Positions 12,098 to 23,328 of a stretch of 64,000 bases of DNA are shown here, in pieces. The stretch's first letter is position 1; each line of letters begins with the position of its first letter. Below the pieces are notes generated by a model, which searched no databases, was not told the origin of the DNA, and saw only the letters and a list, made by a program, of their open reading frames with translations. The translations under genes and the position numbers were made by a program. The stretch comes from Epichloe hybrida. Its lineage: Eukaryota > Ascomycota > Sordariomycetes > Hypocreales > Clavicipitaceae. Location of the stretch: contig JAFEKR010000007.1 in the NCBI GenBank assembly GCA_019022495.1, forward strand, positions 62,001-126,000, written 5' to 3'.

Positions 12098-13315
12098 CAT
12101 GAGCTCATTTGGGGCCGGCTGGACGTATAATTTCAGATTAAACCAACTCCACACCGGCCAGGGTTGCTTGTCAGATCTTGATATGACCATGAATGGGACT
12201 TGGAAAGTCGGACAACGGAGAAGATCTGTAACTTTTGCCATGAGCCGATAATCAACGTGACCCGGTGTCTAGTCACACACAAATAGATAGATGCTACGGA
12301 GTACCACGGAGTACATTAGATTTTACTCGCGTTGTTCGAGGCTGCGAGTTCGTGGAAAGAAAGCACCACTTTGACTCTTCCTAGTTTTGATCAGGGTTTG
12401 GTTGGAGAAAAGACTGATAGGTGATGGATGGTAAAGATTTGCCAAGTCATCTTCGTTCCTGCGTGGTGGTCTTGCGGTCAATGCGACTTCAAAAAGGAGG
12501 TTGAAATGCCACGCATGGCTCATCCGGTGGCTTCAGGGGGAAAAAAGGGGGGCATGAGATCAGCAAATGATCACCAAGAGTCGTGTAAGCCAAGCGCCAA
12601 GTCGATTGAAATGACAGCCAAAAGTTATGGATCAGCGAAGACTTCCCATGCAGCCCATGTCGTCGCAAAGATAGAAATGACACCCAAGACGGCCACTAGA
12701 TTGTCGCATATGATAATCTTGAATTCGAGAACCGCTGGATGCAGGGATATATTCACCTCTAGGAGTGAGACGAGGCAAGTCCACGTAAGTACTAGTTCTC
12801 CGGATCCAGGCGAGGGCCAGTCGCAAGGGCGATGCATCATCGACGACGACAGGTTTTGAACTGCCGCGATCCTTACCTTTCCCGGGCACATTGCCTCTTC
12901 CGGGCACACCAGCCGCAGGTTTCTTCAGTTCTGGGACATTTGCCAAGGTATATACCGACCGCTTACTCCAAAGTAACAGGAGTTAAAACAAGCCGTCGTG
13001 GCGCGCTATTATGTGAAGCGGTCGAACATGGAACAGAGGGTTCCATGGAGACAAGAGCCAAAACGAAAAAGAAGAAGAAAACAAAAACATCCGCGTCATC
13101 CAGATCCTCAATGGCAAAGAACTCGGGTGTGTGGTCTTGGGAGATGGCCACCCACCTCTCCCGACAGAAAAGCTCGCGCCTTCATGACCCGTGACTACTT
13201 CGGCCTTGCCCGCCTTCGCAGTAGCGAGGTCACAGGGGCAGGCATGCCACCGCATCTTGGTTTGAAACGACGTCACATAAGCCATATGATGCCGGGATAA
13301 CAAACCCCTTGACGC

Positions 13316-13362
13316 CTGCCTGCTTGCCTGCCTGCTTGCCTGCCTGCCTGCCTGCCTGCCTG
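13316..13362. repeat. Tetranucleotide (TGCC)n microsatellite, second locus
   Basis: Tandem TGCC/TTGCC units similar to the array 2 kb upstream. Confidence 0.9.
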
Positions 13363-13869
13363 CCCACCACGGTACGGGGCTGTGACTTCTGGTCTGGCAG
13401 TCATGTACTCCGTAAGAAGAGGGCGTCTTATACTTGGGCCGTGGGGCAAAGGCCGTTGCGATTGGCTTGCCCTGACTCGAGTGCGGATTTCATCCACTTC
13501 CAATGAAGAATCGCCGAATCCTCGTGTGATGGATGACAGTGCTCAGCACCCTTTCGCTCTGGGCTGGGGGTCGTACATTGACAGCAAGGCAGCAGGATCA
13601 AAGAATTGCGGGAGCTGCAAGCAGCTGCAGCTTTCTTGGCGTCGTTCATGATTCGGTGATGAAGATTGTTAAAAACGCAGACTTGGCCGCTGAATCTATC
13701 AGACCGGCTTCGGAGGATGCTGCGAGCTGGCCAACAGCATGAGACATGGGACTCGTTGAGAACTGCTGGCACTCACGCGTGTCCATGAGATACACCCGCA
13801 TACAGAGCACAGAGTCGAGCATCAGGTTTTTCCTCCCACGCCCCTTCCCAGCAGCAAGTACCCATTCCA

Positions 13870-13950
13870 GGGCCTCAAGGGCCTCAAGGGTCTCAAGGGT
13901 CTCAAGGGTCTGAAGGGTCTCAAGGGTCTCCTCAAGGGTCTCAAGGGTTC
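13870..13950. repeat. 9-bp minisatellite (CTCAAGGGT)
   Basis: Eight to nine copies of a nine-base unit with one three-base insertion near 13930. Because nine is a multiple of three, every frame is periodic (for example Leu-Arg-Pro on the minus strand), giving false open frames. Confidence 0.9.
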
Positions 13951-16900
13951 ACGGATCTTGGTGTCCGCTTTCTTCGGGCTATGCAGCCGGATGGGGCTCT
14001 CGAGTTCTCGACGGACATGTCCTCTTGGGAGATGGCGAGACGGCGTCCACGAGGTCTGGCAAGGCACGCGCGGCATGAGTACGTACGTGCTGGAGATTCC
14101 TTTGGCTGATTGCCGGGCCGAGGACGAGTACAAGCCTTGCTGCCTGCCAGCCGCGAAGATTGCGGGGGCGAGAGGCACACGGTGTCGCCGGGAACCCGCG
14201 ACTCGCGAGACGACCTCTGGGAGTCTGGTCGCGGCAGCCTTTGGAACATGGCAAATTTAGCCGAAACCGGGGGGACTCTCTGCATTAACGGGACGAAGTT
14301 GAAGGTCGCCGGAACATTGAAAGGACAAGCACGACAGGCAGCTGCGATGGAGGACGGAGGCGATGGATGGGAGGAGGCAGGAGGCCCGCGCTCGCTTTCC
14401 TTTCCACATCTTGGCCAACCCCATCCCCATCATCCAACACCCGTGCCAGGAACATCGTGACCACATCCAAATCCCTCACGCAGTGCGAGGTCGAAGCAAC
14501 CCCGTCCATGTCCGGCCCATCTGAAATCCTGCTTTTCAACGCAGTCTCGCAAACAATAGGCTGTCATGGTTGAATAACTGCTCGTCGCAACCACAACCAC
14601 AGCAACAACAGCAACAGCAACAACAACAACCACAGGCAAAGATGGATGTTTATTTGCTGCAAAGGCGAGCGGCAACCGTGTATTGATTGAGCTGGGCAAA
14701 AATGCCTCCAGTTCTGCAAACTGGAAACTGCCTCGGGCGGTCATGTGTTATGTATGTATTGGCCTCGATCCATCATCAGTTCCACTGCATAATGTACCCC
14801 ATGTCTCGCAGGTGTCACCAGACTCTGGACAGCAATGGCTACTTGCTGCATTGGTGGTGAGAACTGAAGGGGGCGGGGGGGGGGTGACTTTTGCAATCCC
14901 TTGTTGTCAAGCAGGCATCCTTTTTTTTTGACGCTTGCCGACTGACGTCAAGCATGGCCTGCAACAATGTATAGAAGTCTGACAGACAGAATGATGCTGC
15001 CAGGCGTCGACAACGTGCATGGCGAAAGAAGAAGAAGAAGAATAGCGGCAAGAGATGGAGGATCCCAAAAAAAAAGTGCGTAATTCTCAAGATTGCCTCC
15101 TCCCGGTCTCCAACTCGACAAGATCTTGAATCCGAAGCCAGGCCATGCATGCACGCACCCAATCAGACAGCCGATGCGGCTCAACCTTAAATGTCACAAA
15201 ATTAGCAACCTCCCAATCTCCCCAGACTTTACCAGATTTGGCATCTCGCCCGTCACGCGACCCTGGTGCTAAAAACCATGTGTGCCTCGACCCGTCCGTC
15301 CTATGCCGGTCGGCTCGAGCGAGAATGACCGAGTTACGTCCTATCTCCTTGGGGCTGGTAACCCGATGGGCAGTTCAGCCGAAGGAGAGGGTCTGGCAAA
15401 TCTGGTACTCCCGAGCCCGTAGTGCCTGGTCTGCAGAGCACCTCCTCACATCCATGTCAGTTCATCTCACCAAGTCCAGTCGCTGATCGCTGTCCCTCGC
15501 CAAAGATCATCTTGCATCAAAAGTCTGCCTTATTCTCCACGTCGTGTGGCGAGAGGGAAGAGGGGGAAATAAAAAGTAGGTCAAACACCGAAGGGGGGTG
15601 GGCATGAATGACCGACCACCAAGCCCGTAGCTTGCGGATGGACAAATCCCCCCGAGCCTGTTCACGTTACACGCGGCGGGTGCCTAGCCATGCAACCGCA
15701 CATGCAAGCAACCATGACGGGCAGGTGCAAAGGTTGAATTCCGAGTTGCTCATGATTCCACCGTCGGTGCAACATGTGCAACGTGTACTCCTGCTCCGCC
15801 CGGCCAAGTGTCCGACTAAACTGTGCAGTGCCTTTTGACATTAACGTGAAATCGTGCAAAAAGAATACGCCGAGGTCTGCGCTGCAAACTTGTCCGTACT
15901 TTCACTTGTGTCAACTTTCCCCTTCCGAATCGCGTCGTCGCTTGATATTTTGTTTTCCTCAACGCCGCTATTTCCGCCGTATTTCCCTAGTCTCGTCCGT
16001 TTCGTCTTCGACATGCCACCATCCAAGTTGCCAAAGGAGCCGAGGTTGAAGACCTTGCGGGGGGCAATGCGTAGCAGTGCGGTGCGTTGGTAGCGAAGAA
16101 GCCGTGTGAGCTTGCCACAAAGATGCAGAGACGGAAAATCCTGCTTGTTGGTAAAGATGGCGACTTATTTTCTTTGGCTTAGATGCGAATAACGTACTGC
16201 TTCCACGGTAGCTGAGACTGAAGCAACATGGGCGAAGGCACTGTCAACAAGAGTAAATCACTCGTCATGTTGAAGGCGCATGACAACATCAAATGTCCTT
16301 GTGACGTTGTACATGCTCATCCGGCTGCAAAGAGACACCATCTCGTCAGTAACAATCGCTTCCGCGACCACTTGAACGTTGAACATAGGCGTGTTTCCTA
16401 CGATGACTTCGGAAGTAGTTTACACAGGGTCGGCACCAGAAACCGAAGAAGAAGATTTCGGTTGCCAGCCATCCTACTAGGACATATATCCAAGCAACAG
16501 CTTTACCAAGAGCCGTCGCCTCTTCAACCCAGATCTGCATGCCAAGGTCAGTCAGCTCAACTGATGGACGGATTTGAGCACCCTCGCATTCACTCACGTC
16601 AGCTTTAGGATGGACTCCTCAATCGGGAAGCGTTCTCATGGCTGCTGGCCGCCCTCATCCGCCGTAAATTGCGGGCAGGGAGATGGTGATTGGAAAAGAA
16701 AGTCGCCGGGAAGAAGGCGGCATCTCACAAATGACGTTGCACTTGCGAACAAGACTGGGCTGGGCTTGTCACCTTGTGTAGCCCGAGATGCTTCAAAACA
16801 AAGATGCTACTAATACCAAGGCGTCCCCGGAGCAACCCTTCCTGATAGTTTCATCATATTCTCGCGTGACGGCCATTGGCTATGATGCCCTGGCTGTTTG

Positions 16901-17464
16901 TTGTAATTGCTGACACACGGCGCTAGCTGGCAAGGATTCGTTCCCCAAGAGCCAAGTCGAGCCTCGCCTGCACCAAGGTTGTCGATCCAATTCTAATTTC
17001 GCGGAGCGTTCGGCAATGTTCCGAGAGTCAAGTATGTACGCGCAGCAGCATGCTTTCGAGGCGAAGGGTAGCAGGTTGGATTGACTCTTGAGAGAGCCGA
17101 GCGTAAGAATCCCTTGGAGTAAGACGCCTTGGTGTAAGACGGCTAGGAAAACGGCGTCACATTGTATTTTACTCCTCCGTTGTAGTCTGGAGATTGAACC
17201 ATCGTGGGGCCACAAGTTGTAGTAGATCTTGTTTCGTGCTGGCACAGTATCATGAAATTCGGAGTGCAAAACCAAGATGATACCCATGGGCAAGAAAATC
17301 AGAAGAAGAAAAGCACACGTGGGTGGATCTGATTCGAAACATGTGCTTGGCCAATGACGGCCCCGCCATAGCTCCACGGCTCATTCATCGTGGTCGCGTC
17401 GGGATGGGGAATGGGGACATGGGACATGCTTGATTGCTTGGATTCCGAGACCTTTCGATCCGTG

Positions 17465-17504
17465 CCGTTCCAGGGGTCGCCGTTCCAGGGGTCGCCGTTC
17501 CAGG
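17465..17504. repeat. 15-bp tandem repeat (GTTCCAGGGGTCGCC)
   Basis: Just under three copies of a fifteen-base unit in non-coding DNA. It yields a WNGDP repeat on the minus strand that has no other support as protein. Confidence 0.85.
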
Positions 17505-18111
17505 ATAGTTCAGGCATCACGATCCCTAGCTCCTGGGATCCCCCCCTTGTTCGCGGGGGGGCAAAGCAAAACTGCCCTGACCAGCGAGTCCCTGAACGGC
17601 CAGAAATCATCCGCCAAGAAATTGAATGGCGCGGGAATGTCAGACAGAAAACCAGGACTCGAGACGTGGGCGTGCGGATTACATACGTAGCATTCGTGCT
17701 GTATGCAGGTGTCGCACGCACCGACCTGGAGGCATTGCCGGCGTGGCAACCAGGGACTGGGATTGGGTGCAATCAGCTGCACCTCTTCGCATCCTCTGAA
17801 TCCTAATATCGTCAACTTCAGCTGCCGCCGATGGGCCTTGTCAAGACTTGAGAGCTGACAGACAACTTTTTGCACATGAATATCCCTCTGCCTCTCCGTC
17901 TTGTTCAGTCCAACCATGGGAAAAGTGGTGGATTTACACACCTCGTAATAGCTTGTAACAGCTCATATCGGCTCAAATCATGTATAAACTAGGATATCGA
18001 TTTGACTTCGTTGCCGACACAAAACAACATAGGCCCCTCCGAAAGACAGAACGAACCAAACATGTGTGGGAGTAAGAATAATGCGCCGTTGATTTCCCAA
18101 TGCAGGACTCA

Positions 18112-20397
18112 TTACATTTCATCCTCGAGGCCATATTCGGCATCCATTGCTCCATCGTCATCGTCGTCGTCGTAACCCCTGCCAAACTCCTCGCCTTGGC
18201 CGCCGTGCTCCTCTTGCTCTCCATATTCTTCTTCCTCTTCCTCTTGCTCCCCCTCTTCCCCGGCCACGCTCTCCTCCGGCTCTTCGTTGGCGTCGTCGTC
18301 GTCGTCGTCGTCAGCGCCGAGAGTACTACCCGCCACGCTGGTTTTGCGACTCGTTGCTGCTGACCCAAGACCGCCGGCGTTGGGAATGTCAAAAATGCTG
18401 CGAATGGCATCGTAATTGATTCGCTTGGACCACGCTCGGTCCTTTGCGACGTTGATGGCAGCTTCGGCGGCAGAACTGGCAGGGCTGGTCTGGCCCTCGC
18501 CCATTCGTGCTCGCTTCCTGCGGCGACGCGTTTGCTTTGGTCGATCGGCTTCCATCTTTTTGCGGAAGACTTTTTCCTGGTGCTGACGAAGCCAGTCTTT
18601 GTTCTGGTTCACCCAGATGAGTTCTTTGATGCGAGCCTCGTCGGGTGACAAGAGGCAGTTGATGACCTCGGGATCGTCGGCAAATTCATCTTCGGTTACA
18701 TCCGCGGCCATGGACACTGCCTTGCCCGGCTTCTGTTGACGCGCCCAGTGGGAATGGATCCTTGCCCGCTGCTCGGCGTTGGAATAGGCGAGGGCGTGCT
18801 CGTACGTGAGAGGGTCGTTGAAGATTTCCTCAATCTGACCCTCTAGCTCTACTTCGTCCTGCTCCCATTCGTCATTGACTGGAAGCTGAGGTCTTTCGCG
18901 CTGTTTCCCCTTGCCGCTGCGCTGCCGACCCCCGGCTCCTCTCTCTTCTTCTTCTTCCTGCTCCTGATCCAGCTCCTCATCAAGGGCGTCCCCGAATTCG
19001 TGGGCCAGCTTTTCCAACTCATCATTCCCCTCCTCGGTCTCCTCACCAGATTCGTTGGCCCTGATGCTCGGCAAGTTCTCTGGGATCTGTGACGGCAGTG
19101 GCGGAATGATGAAACCATCGGCATCCCGGCGGAACTTGATGGGCGGGGCTTTGGACAAGTCGGCGCCGCCCTCTGTCATCCTGCGTTGACGCGACTCTGT
19201 GGGGACGCCGAGAGTGGTGGTGGCCTCTGGACCGTCTTGGGCATTCCCTGCCGCACTCCGCTTCCTCTTTCGTGATTCATGGTCGGCATTCTTTCTGCAG
19301 TCGTCCGACTGGCGATAGAATGAAGGCGGATCGTGAGAGCTCTCCAGAAAGTCCTGTTTGAGGAAGTCCTCCACGGACATTTGACTTGACTCTGTGACGT
19401 TGAATTCTTGGAGACGGTTCTGGATCGTGTGATTGGTGACTTTGACAATGTAAACCACCTCGCGAACCGTTCGCCGAAAATTGTGCATTCGAGCAGCCAT
19501 CAGGAGACAGGCACCGCAGATGCCTGATGGACGGCGGCCCATGACCATCCAATCTCTGCTCATGCGCTTGACAAGGCGAACTGCATCCTCGGCGACCTTG
19601 GCCGTGTCTTGATGAAACTCCATCTTGGTGGCAAAACGCCAGATTAGATCTTCGGGGTATACCGGAATTAGTCCGTCGTTGCCAATGGGCACAACCTCGT
19701 TGAGCTTTTTGAAGATGCGCCCCAGCTTAAAGACGTTTAGCTGTACAAGGTCTGCCAGGTCAATCAACATGACCTTGCACGGTGGCTCTGCTCGGCAAGC
19801 AGCATAGAGACAAACGACGGCGACACTGGCAAGCGTTCTTCCTTGAACAAAGTTGGCGCCCGAAGCCAGTTTGAAGACTTGGGTTCCAGCAGTGACCAGG
19901 CTTTCACCGACATTGAGATGCTGTGCGTATCCTTGCATGAGGCTGCGTGCCTCTCGGATGCTCTTTTCTCTGTCCTCGGTGCCGCCAACTCGTCTGAAGC
20001 CAGGGCCAATGCTCCTGACGCCGGCTTGGTCGGCGCCAATGAACGAACCCTGGACCATGGCGGCACCCGATGAAGTTTCACCGAACTGGACTTCGGCGAC
20101 AATGTTGCTATCATCAGCCACGCGACCACAGGTCCGACAAGTGCCGTCGACGACATTGGGTTTGGAACAAGCCCTGTTGGGACATTGTTGTCGAGCTGGT
20201 GCGGCAACAGAGCCGTTTCGGTTTGCTGACGAAGAGGCTGACGATTGTGATTGTGATTGTGCGGCCGCTTGTGCTTGGCGGCGTTCTTCCCTCTCCCTCA
20301 TGGCCCGTATGGCATTTGGTCGAGCAAACCGAGATTTGGCAGGGCCAGCGCCGGCACCGGCACCAGCCTTTCTGTTGGGGTTCAACAATGAAGACAT
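18112..20397 (-). CDS. BRF1: TFIIIB subunit BRF1 (RNA polymerase III initiation factor)
   Basis: TFIIB-related factor that joins TBP and Bdp1 in TFIIIB and recruits RNA polymerase III to tRNA and 5S genes in the nucleus. Intronless frame of 761 residues from the ATG at 20397. The N-terminal zinc ribbon has C72, C77, C87 and C90 (QCPNRAC and CRTCGRV). Two cyclin-fold repeats follow at about 125-340, including LMQGYAQHLNV, SVAVVCLYAACR and GICGACLLMAARMHNF. An acidic linker at about 460-530 precedes the Brf1-specific C-terminal TBP/Bdp1-binding region at about 600-690 (ELIWVNQNKDWLRQHQEKVF, AWSKRINYDAIRSIFD). The tail is a long Asp/Glu-rich stretch. A longer upstream reading to 20778 exists, but its composition does not fit the family. 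The about 70 residues before the zinc ribbon (Gly-Ala, then Arg/Glu/Gln-rich) are longer than usual, so M33 is an alternative start. Essential housekeeping gene. Confidence 0.95.
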   Translation of the reverse strand: MSSLLNPNRKAGAGAGAGPAKSRFARPNAIRAMREREERRQAQAAAQSQSQSSASSSANRNGSVAAPARQQCPNRACSKPNVVDGTCRTCGRVADDSNIVAEVQFGETSSGAAMVQGSFIGADQAGVRSIGPGFRRVGGTEDREKSIREARSLMQGYAQHLNVGESLVTAGTQVFKLASGANFVQGRTLASVAVVCLYAACRAEPPCKVMLIDLADLVQLNVFKLGRIFKKLNEVVPIGNDGLIPVYPEDLIWRFATKMEFHQDTAKVAEDAVRLVKRMSRDWMVMGRRPSGICGACLLMAARMHNFRRTVREVVYIVKVTNHTIQNRLQEFNVTESSQMSVEDFLKQDFLESSHDPPSFYRQSDDCRKNADHESRKRKRSAAGNAQDGPEATTTLGVPTESRQRRMTEGGADLSKAPPIKFRRDADGFIIPPLPSQIPENLPSIRANESGEETEEGNDELEKLAHEFGDALDEELDQEQEEEEERGAGGRQRSGKGKQRERPQLPVNDEWEQDEVELEGQIEEIFNDPLTYEHALAYSNAEQRARIHSHWARQQKPGKAVSMAADVTEDEFADDPEVINCLLSPDEARIKELIWVNQNKDWLRQHQEKVFRKKMEADRPKQTRRRRKRARMGEGQTSPASSAAEAAINVAKDRAWSKRINYDAIRSIFDIPNAGGLGSAATSRKTSVAGSTLGADDDDDDDANEEPEESVAGEEGEQEEEEEEYGEQEEHGGQGEEFGRGYDDDDDDGAMDAEYGLEDEM

Positions 20398-20947
20398 TTC
20401 CGAGGAAGTGAATTGGGTAGCTGGACAAGATGCTGCGCGCTGCGATGAGTCTTGCGGTTCGTCACGCGAAACAGGACGGAAAACAAACCCGATGGATGGC
20501 CAGCAAAAAATACCCAACGAGAGGCAGCTGCCTTCCAGGAAAGCTAGAGTGATTTCAATGCATGCGATGAGCAAAGGGATGGCAATAAGCTGCTCTGGGT
20601 AGTCCGCACGCGACGAGTTGAGGATGGTGGGAAAAATTCTCTGCGCCCCCCGCGCTTTGTTGGGGGGTCCAAGCCGGATGGTCGAGTGGAGTGGGCAAGG
20701 CCACGGACATAGAAGCACCAGACAGCTTTCATGCGTGTTCGAGGCGGCGCGCTGCCTAAAAAAAAAAGAATCACTCAAACCAAGTTCTCCTCCGTTATCA
20801 TATTGTCGTGCGGGGAATTATTGACCCCCTCCGATTACAGACCTGCTTCCCGCATTATCGATCATCTATCTGTACCGAGTACTCCGTAAAAGGCCAGGAG
20901 TTGCAACTGTCATGATCTAAAATCCAGGAATAAATACATCACGCAAC
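20398..20947. promoter_or_regulatory. Divergent promoter region between BRF1 and the DUF1349 gene
   Basis: About 550 bases separating two start codons on opposite strands, so it must hold both promoters. It contains TACCGAGTACTCCGTA at about 20873-20888, a palindromic motif repeated elsewhere in this window (12297, 13403, 48022). I see no canonical TATA box. Confidence 0.45.
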
Positions 20948-21638
20948 ATGCAAACCCCGCTCACCTTTGCGGCTGACCCGAACACCGATATTTGGAAGAA
21001 GCCGCCCACCCACGATGTATTCTCCGGTAGGTTTGCGCACACAGTCAGCCTGGCAGCTGCCAATGGGCTTCATCTTCTGTCTACAGAATCCTCCTGGGCA
21101 GGCAACTTCAATATGCTGCCCCTTTTGCTAAATTCGTCGTCCGCCAGCTCCCCTTCGCCCCCACTCCAAGGGCCCGTCTCTCAAATTCCTCTCTGCCACG
21201 TTGACCTTCATCGCCACCTACACACGTCAGTTCGACCAAGCTGGCATACTGCTCACCTACACCAAGGACTCGGACCGCAAGTGGATCAAGTCGGGCATCG
21301 AGCTCTTCAACGATGCGCCCCGTCTCTCCACAGTCTGTACGGACATGTACTCCGACTGGAGTGTGTCTGATGCCCCCCGCGGAGACGAGATCCGCACCGG
21401 ATGCAAGCCCGTGAACATTACAGTAGAGCGCATGGACGATGAGCTTGGCACGAGTCTGTGGGTCTACCACGTCGATGGCAGCGAGAAGACGCCGCTAAGA
21501 GAAATCACCTGGCCGTTTGGAACAGCAGGAGAGGGATGGGAGCTCGAGGTCTCAGCCGCCGTTGCGAGGCCGTACAAGGAGACGAAGGAAAAGATGGAGG
21601 CCACGTTCCAGAGCTTCGATGTCACATGGAAGGATTAA
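20948..21638 (+). CDS. DUF1349-domain protein (concanavalin-like fold family)
   Basis: Small soluble protein of 189 residues from two exons, 20948-21026 and 21148-21638. The intron is 121 bases (GTAGGT..CGCCAG). The first exon gives MQTPLTFAAD, then DIWKKPPTHDVFS; splicing to APLRPHSKGPSLKFLSAT restores the family pattern of a short N-terminal strand, then YTRQFDQAGILL, RKWIKSGIELFND, LSTVCTDMYSDWSV, SLWVYHVDG, PLREITWPFG and a closing FDVTWKD. The DQAG, WIK.G.E and SDWS motifs are diagnostic of DUF1349. An earlier acceptor (CTACAG near 21088) was rejected because it puts exon 2 in the wrong frame. No signal peptide. Bacterial and yeast relatives have a beta-sandwich fold related to glycan-binding proteins; the function here is unknown. 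It is convergent with the monooxygenase gene, 145 bases away. Confidence 0.86.
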
Positions 21639-21783
21639 AATTCTGTTCATGTAAAGAATTTGCTTTTCTTTTTTTTTTTTTCCCGTCTTTTTCTCGCCTT
21701 AATCCAAGAGCGGGACAAGCCGTGCCCCCACGAAACGCGCCGTCCATAAACTCTGCTTCCATCCTGCAACATTCTCTTATTTT

Positions 21784-23328
21784 CTACTCAATCACCAAGC
21801 CCGTCTTCATATCTCCCCATTTCGCGGCCCAAAAGTCGGCCATGTAATGAGATCGCCGTCGCCACTGCCCCGATCCGCCCTGGGGAAACATCTCACACAT
21901 GTGCTCGAGATAGGTGGATGACAGGCTGAACATGGGCCGACGCTGCATCTTCTTATTGTCCTCGGCACCCAGATGCGGCGTGGCTGTCGACGCTCCTTTC
22001 TTCTCGAGTTGGCGCATCAGGCGAATGAGGACCTCGGCAGCACAATCTGCCCCCAACGTCCACGCGGCATTCTCGTACCCGAACGAAAAGACTAGATTCG
22101 GCAGGTCCTGCAGCATGCTTGCTTTCCAGGCAAGTTTCTGCGTCGGATCTACTCTCACGCCATCCACGGAGAAGCGAATATTGCCCCCGAACCTGAGCTG
22201 GATCCCCGTTGCCGCAACAATGACATCCGCGGGCACTTCTTGGCCTGACACCAGCTTGATGCTGTTCCCGGTGACCGTCTCGATGTGGTCCGTCACGACA
22301 CTTGCTTTGCCCGATCGGAGGGACCGGAAGAAGTCTCCGTCCATGGTCATGCACATGCGCTGTTCCCAGGGGTCATATCGTGGCTTGAAATGCTTCTCCC
22401 AGGATACGTCTCTCGGAAGCTGCCTGGCTGTCAGGAATCCCAAGATGAGCCTCGCCAGGCTGGGAAAATACTTGCACATGCCGACGAGTATGTAGCCCTG
22501 GATCAGCCACCTGCACCGGTTGACCTGGCAGGAGACGCGCGCGGGCAGCACAGTCGCGATTACGGAGGCGATCTTGCCGTGTCGAGAGACGGGGAAGAAC
22601 CAGGTCGGACTGCGCTGCACCATGGTGACGTGCTTGACTCGCTCGGCGACGGCCGGCAGGATGGAAATGGCCGCAGCTCCGCTCCCGATAATGACCATTT
22701 CCTTGTTGGAGTAGTCGTACTCTTGCGGCCAGAACTGCGGGCGGATCAAGTCTCCCTCGAAACGATGGAGACCAGGGATGACTGCGTGCAGAGGCTGTTC
22801 ATAGTCGTAGTATCCGGTGCCGAGGAAGATGAACCGGCTGCGGAGGACCTTGACCTCGTGGCCTTGTTGGGCGCCGGCTTGCTGCCGCTGCTGGTCATTG
22901 CTGTGAACCTGCACGGAGATTTCCCAGCATCTCCCCTCGCGTGTCCAGTTGGCCGAGACTGCTCTGTGCCGATACCGAATGTGCTCGTCAATGCCAGCCA
23001 TTTCGGCGGACTCGGCCATGTAGTTCCTGATCTCGTCACCCATGGCGATGGTCGACGTTCTGGACCATGGGTTCCAGGCGAAGCTGAAGGTGAAGACGTC
23101 CGAGTCGGACCTGATGCCCGGATATCGCCAGAGGTCCCATGTGCCCCCCAACGTGTCTCGGCCCTCGAGAATCGTGTACGTCGTCTTTGGCGCATTCTGC
23201 TGGATGCGATACGCGGCGTTGAGGCCCGAGATTCCTGCACCGACAACAACGACATCAAAGTCAAGCTCTGCCGGGCACACACCAGACATTTTGTCCTCCA
23301 TTCGATCCCGAGGCAAGTCGCCTATCAT
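21784..23328 (-). CDS. FAD/NADPH flavin monooxygenase, Baeyer-Villiger (EthA-like) family
   Basis: Predicted flavoprotein that oxygenates ketones or heteroatoms using NADPH and O2. A single exon of 514 residues from the ATG at 23328; downstream ATGs at 23301 and 23289 are possible. FAD Rossmann motif GAGISG at 30-35; GGTWDLWRYPGIRSDSD at 61-77; NADPH Rossmann motif GSGAAA at 215-220; QRSPTWFFP at 238-246; YDPWEQRMCMTMDGDFFRSL at 318-337; ATG motif at 373-375. The Baeyer-Villiger fingerprint FxGxxxHxxxW[P/D] is present as F190, G192, W200 and P201, but the His is replaced by Arg (R196, codon CGC). The frame is intact and not RIP-mutated. The transposon stack starts only about 104 bases upstream of the chosen start, so promoter function may be affected. 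The substrate cannot be told from sequence; it may act in secondary metabolism or detoxification. Confidence 0.9.
   Translation of the reverse strand: MIGDLPRDRMEDKMSGVCPAELDFDVVVVGAGISGLNAAYRIQQNAPKTTYTILEGRDTLGGTWDLWRYPGIRSDSDVFTFSFAWNPWSRTSTIAMGDEIRNYMAESAEMAGIDEHIRYRHRAVSANWTREGRCWEISVQVHSNDQQRQQAGAQQGHEVKVLRSRFIFLGTGYYDYEQPLHAVIPGLHRFEGDLIRPQFWPQEYDYSNKEMVIIGSGAAAISILPAVAERVKHVTMVQRSPTWFFPVSRHGKIASVIATVLPARVSCQVNRCRWLIQGYILVGMCKYFPSLARLILGFLTARQLPRDVSWEKHFKPRYDPWEQRMCMTMDGDFFRSLRSGKASVVTDHIETVTGNSIKLVSGQEVPADVIVAATGIQLRFGGNIRFSVDGVRVDPTQKLAWKASMLQDLPNLVFSFGYENAAWTLGADCAAEVLIRLMRQLEKKGASTATPHLGAEDNKKMQRRPMFSLSSTYLEHMCEMFPQGGSGQWRRRSHYMADFWAAKWGDMKTGLVIE

Larger units (their letters stand above)
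8265..18111. other. Long gene-poor interval rich in simple repeats
   Basis: Almost 10 kb where I can support no gene on either strand. Open frames are short, start at non-ATG codons or are driven by simple repeats listed separately. Homopolymers include G-runs near 9015-9028 and 14876-14884 and an A-run of about 21 at 9794-9814. Copies of TACGGAGTA-like palindromes occur near 12297-12313 and 13403. A small gene with several introns, a non-coding RNA, or an unrecognised orphan could be missed. Confidence 0.4.

Noticed and set aside
12632..12946. Minus-strand frame reading ANVPELKKPAAGVPGRGN
   Set aside because: It starts at TTG and lacks homology or a signal peptide.
13870..13950. Regular repeats considered as a CRISPR-like array
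   Set aside because: There are no spacers; the units are directly contiguous 9-mers in a eukaryotic genome.
16228..16608. 126-residue frame with a proper ATG
   Set aside because: No recognisable motif and no splice or codon support; it could be an orphan gene but cannot be supported here.
17510..17941. Cysteine cluster CLQVGACDTCIQHECYVC on the minus strand
   Set aside because: The spacing does not fit Zn2Cys6, C2H2 or RING patterns, and the surrounding frame is not coherent.
20398..20778. N-terminal extension of BRF1 to 20778
   Set aside because: The extra about 127 residues are Cys/Pro-rich without similarity to BRF1 and cover the divergent promoter.
21089..21147. Alternative acceptor (CTACAG) for the DUF1349 intron
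   Set aside because: It moves exon 2 out of the DUF1349 frame; the CGCCAG acceptor at 21147 gives the family sequence.
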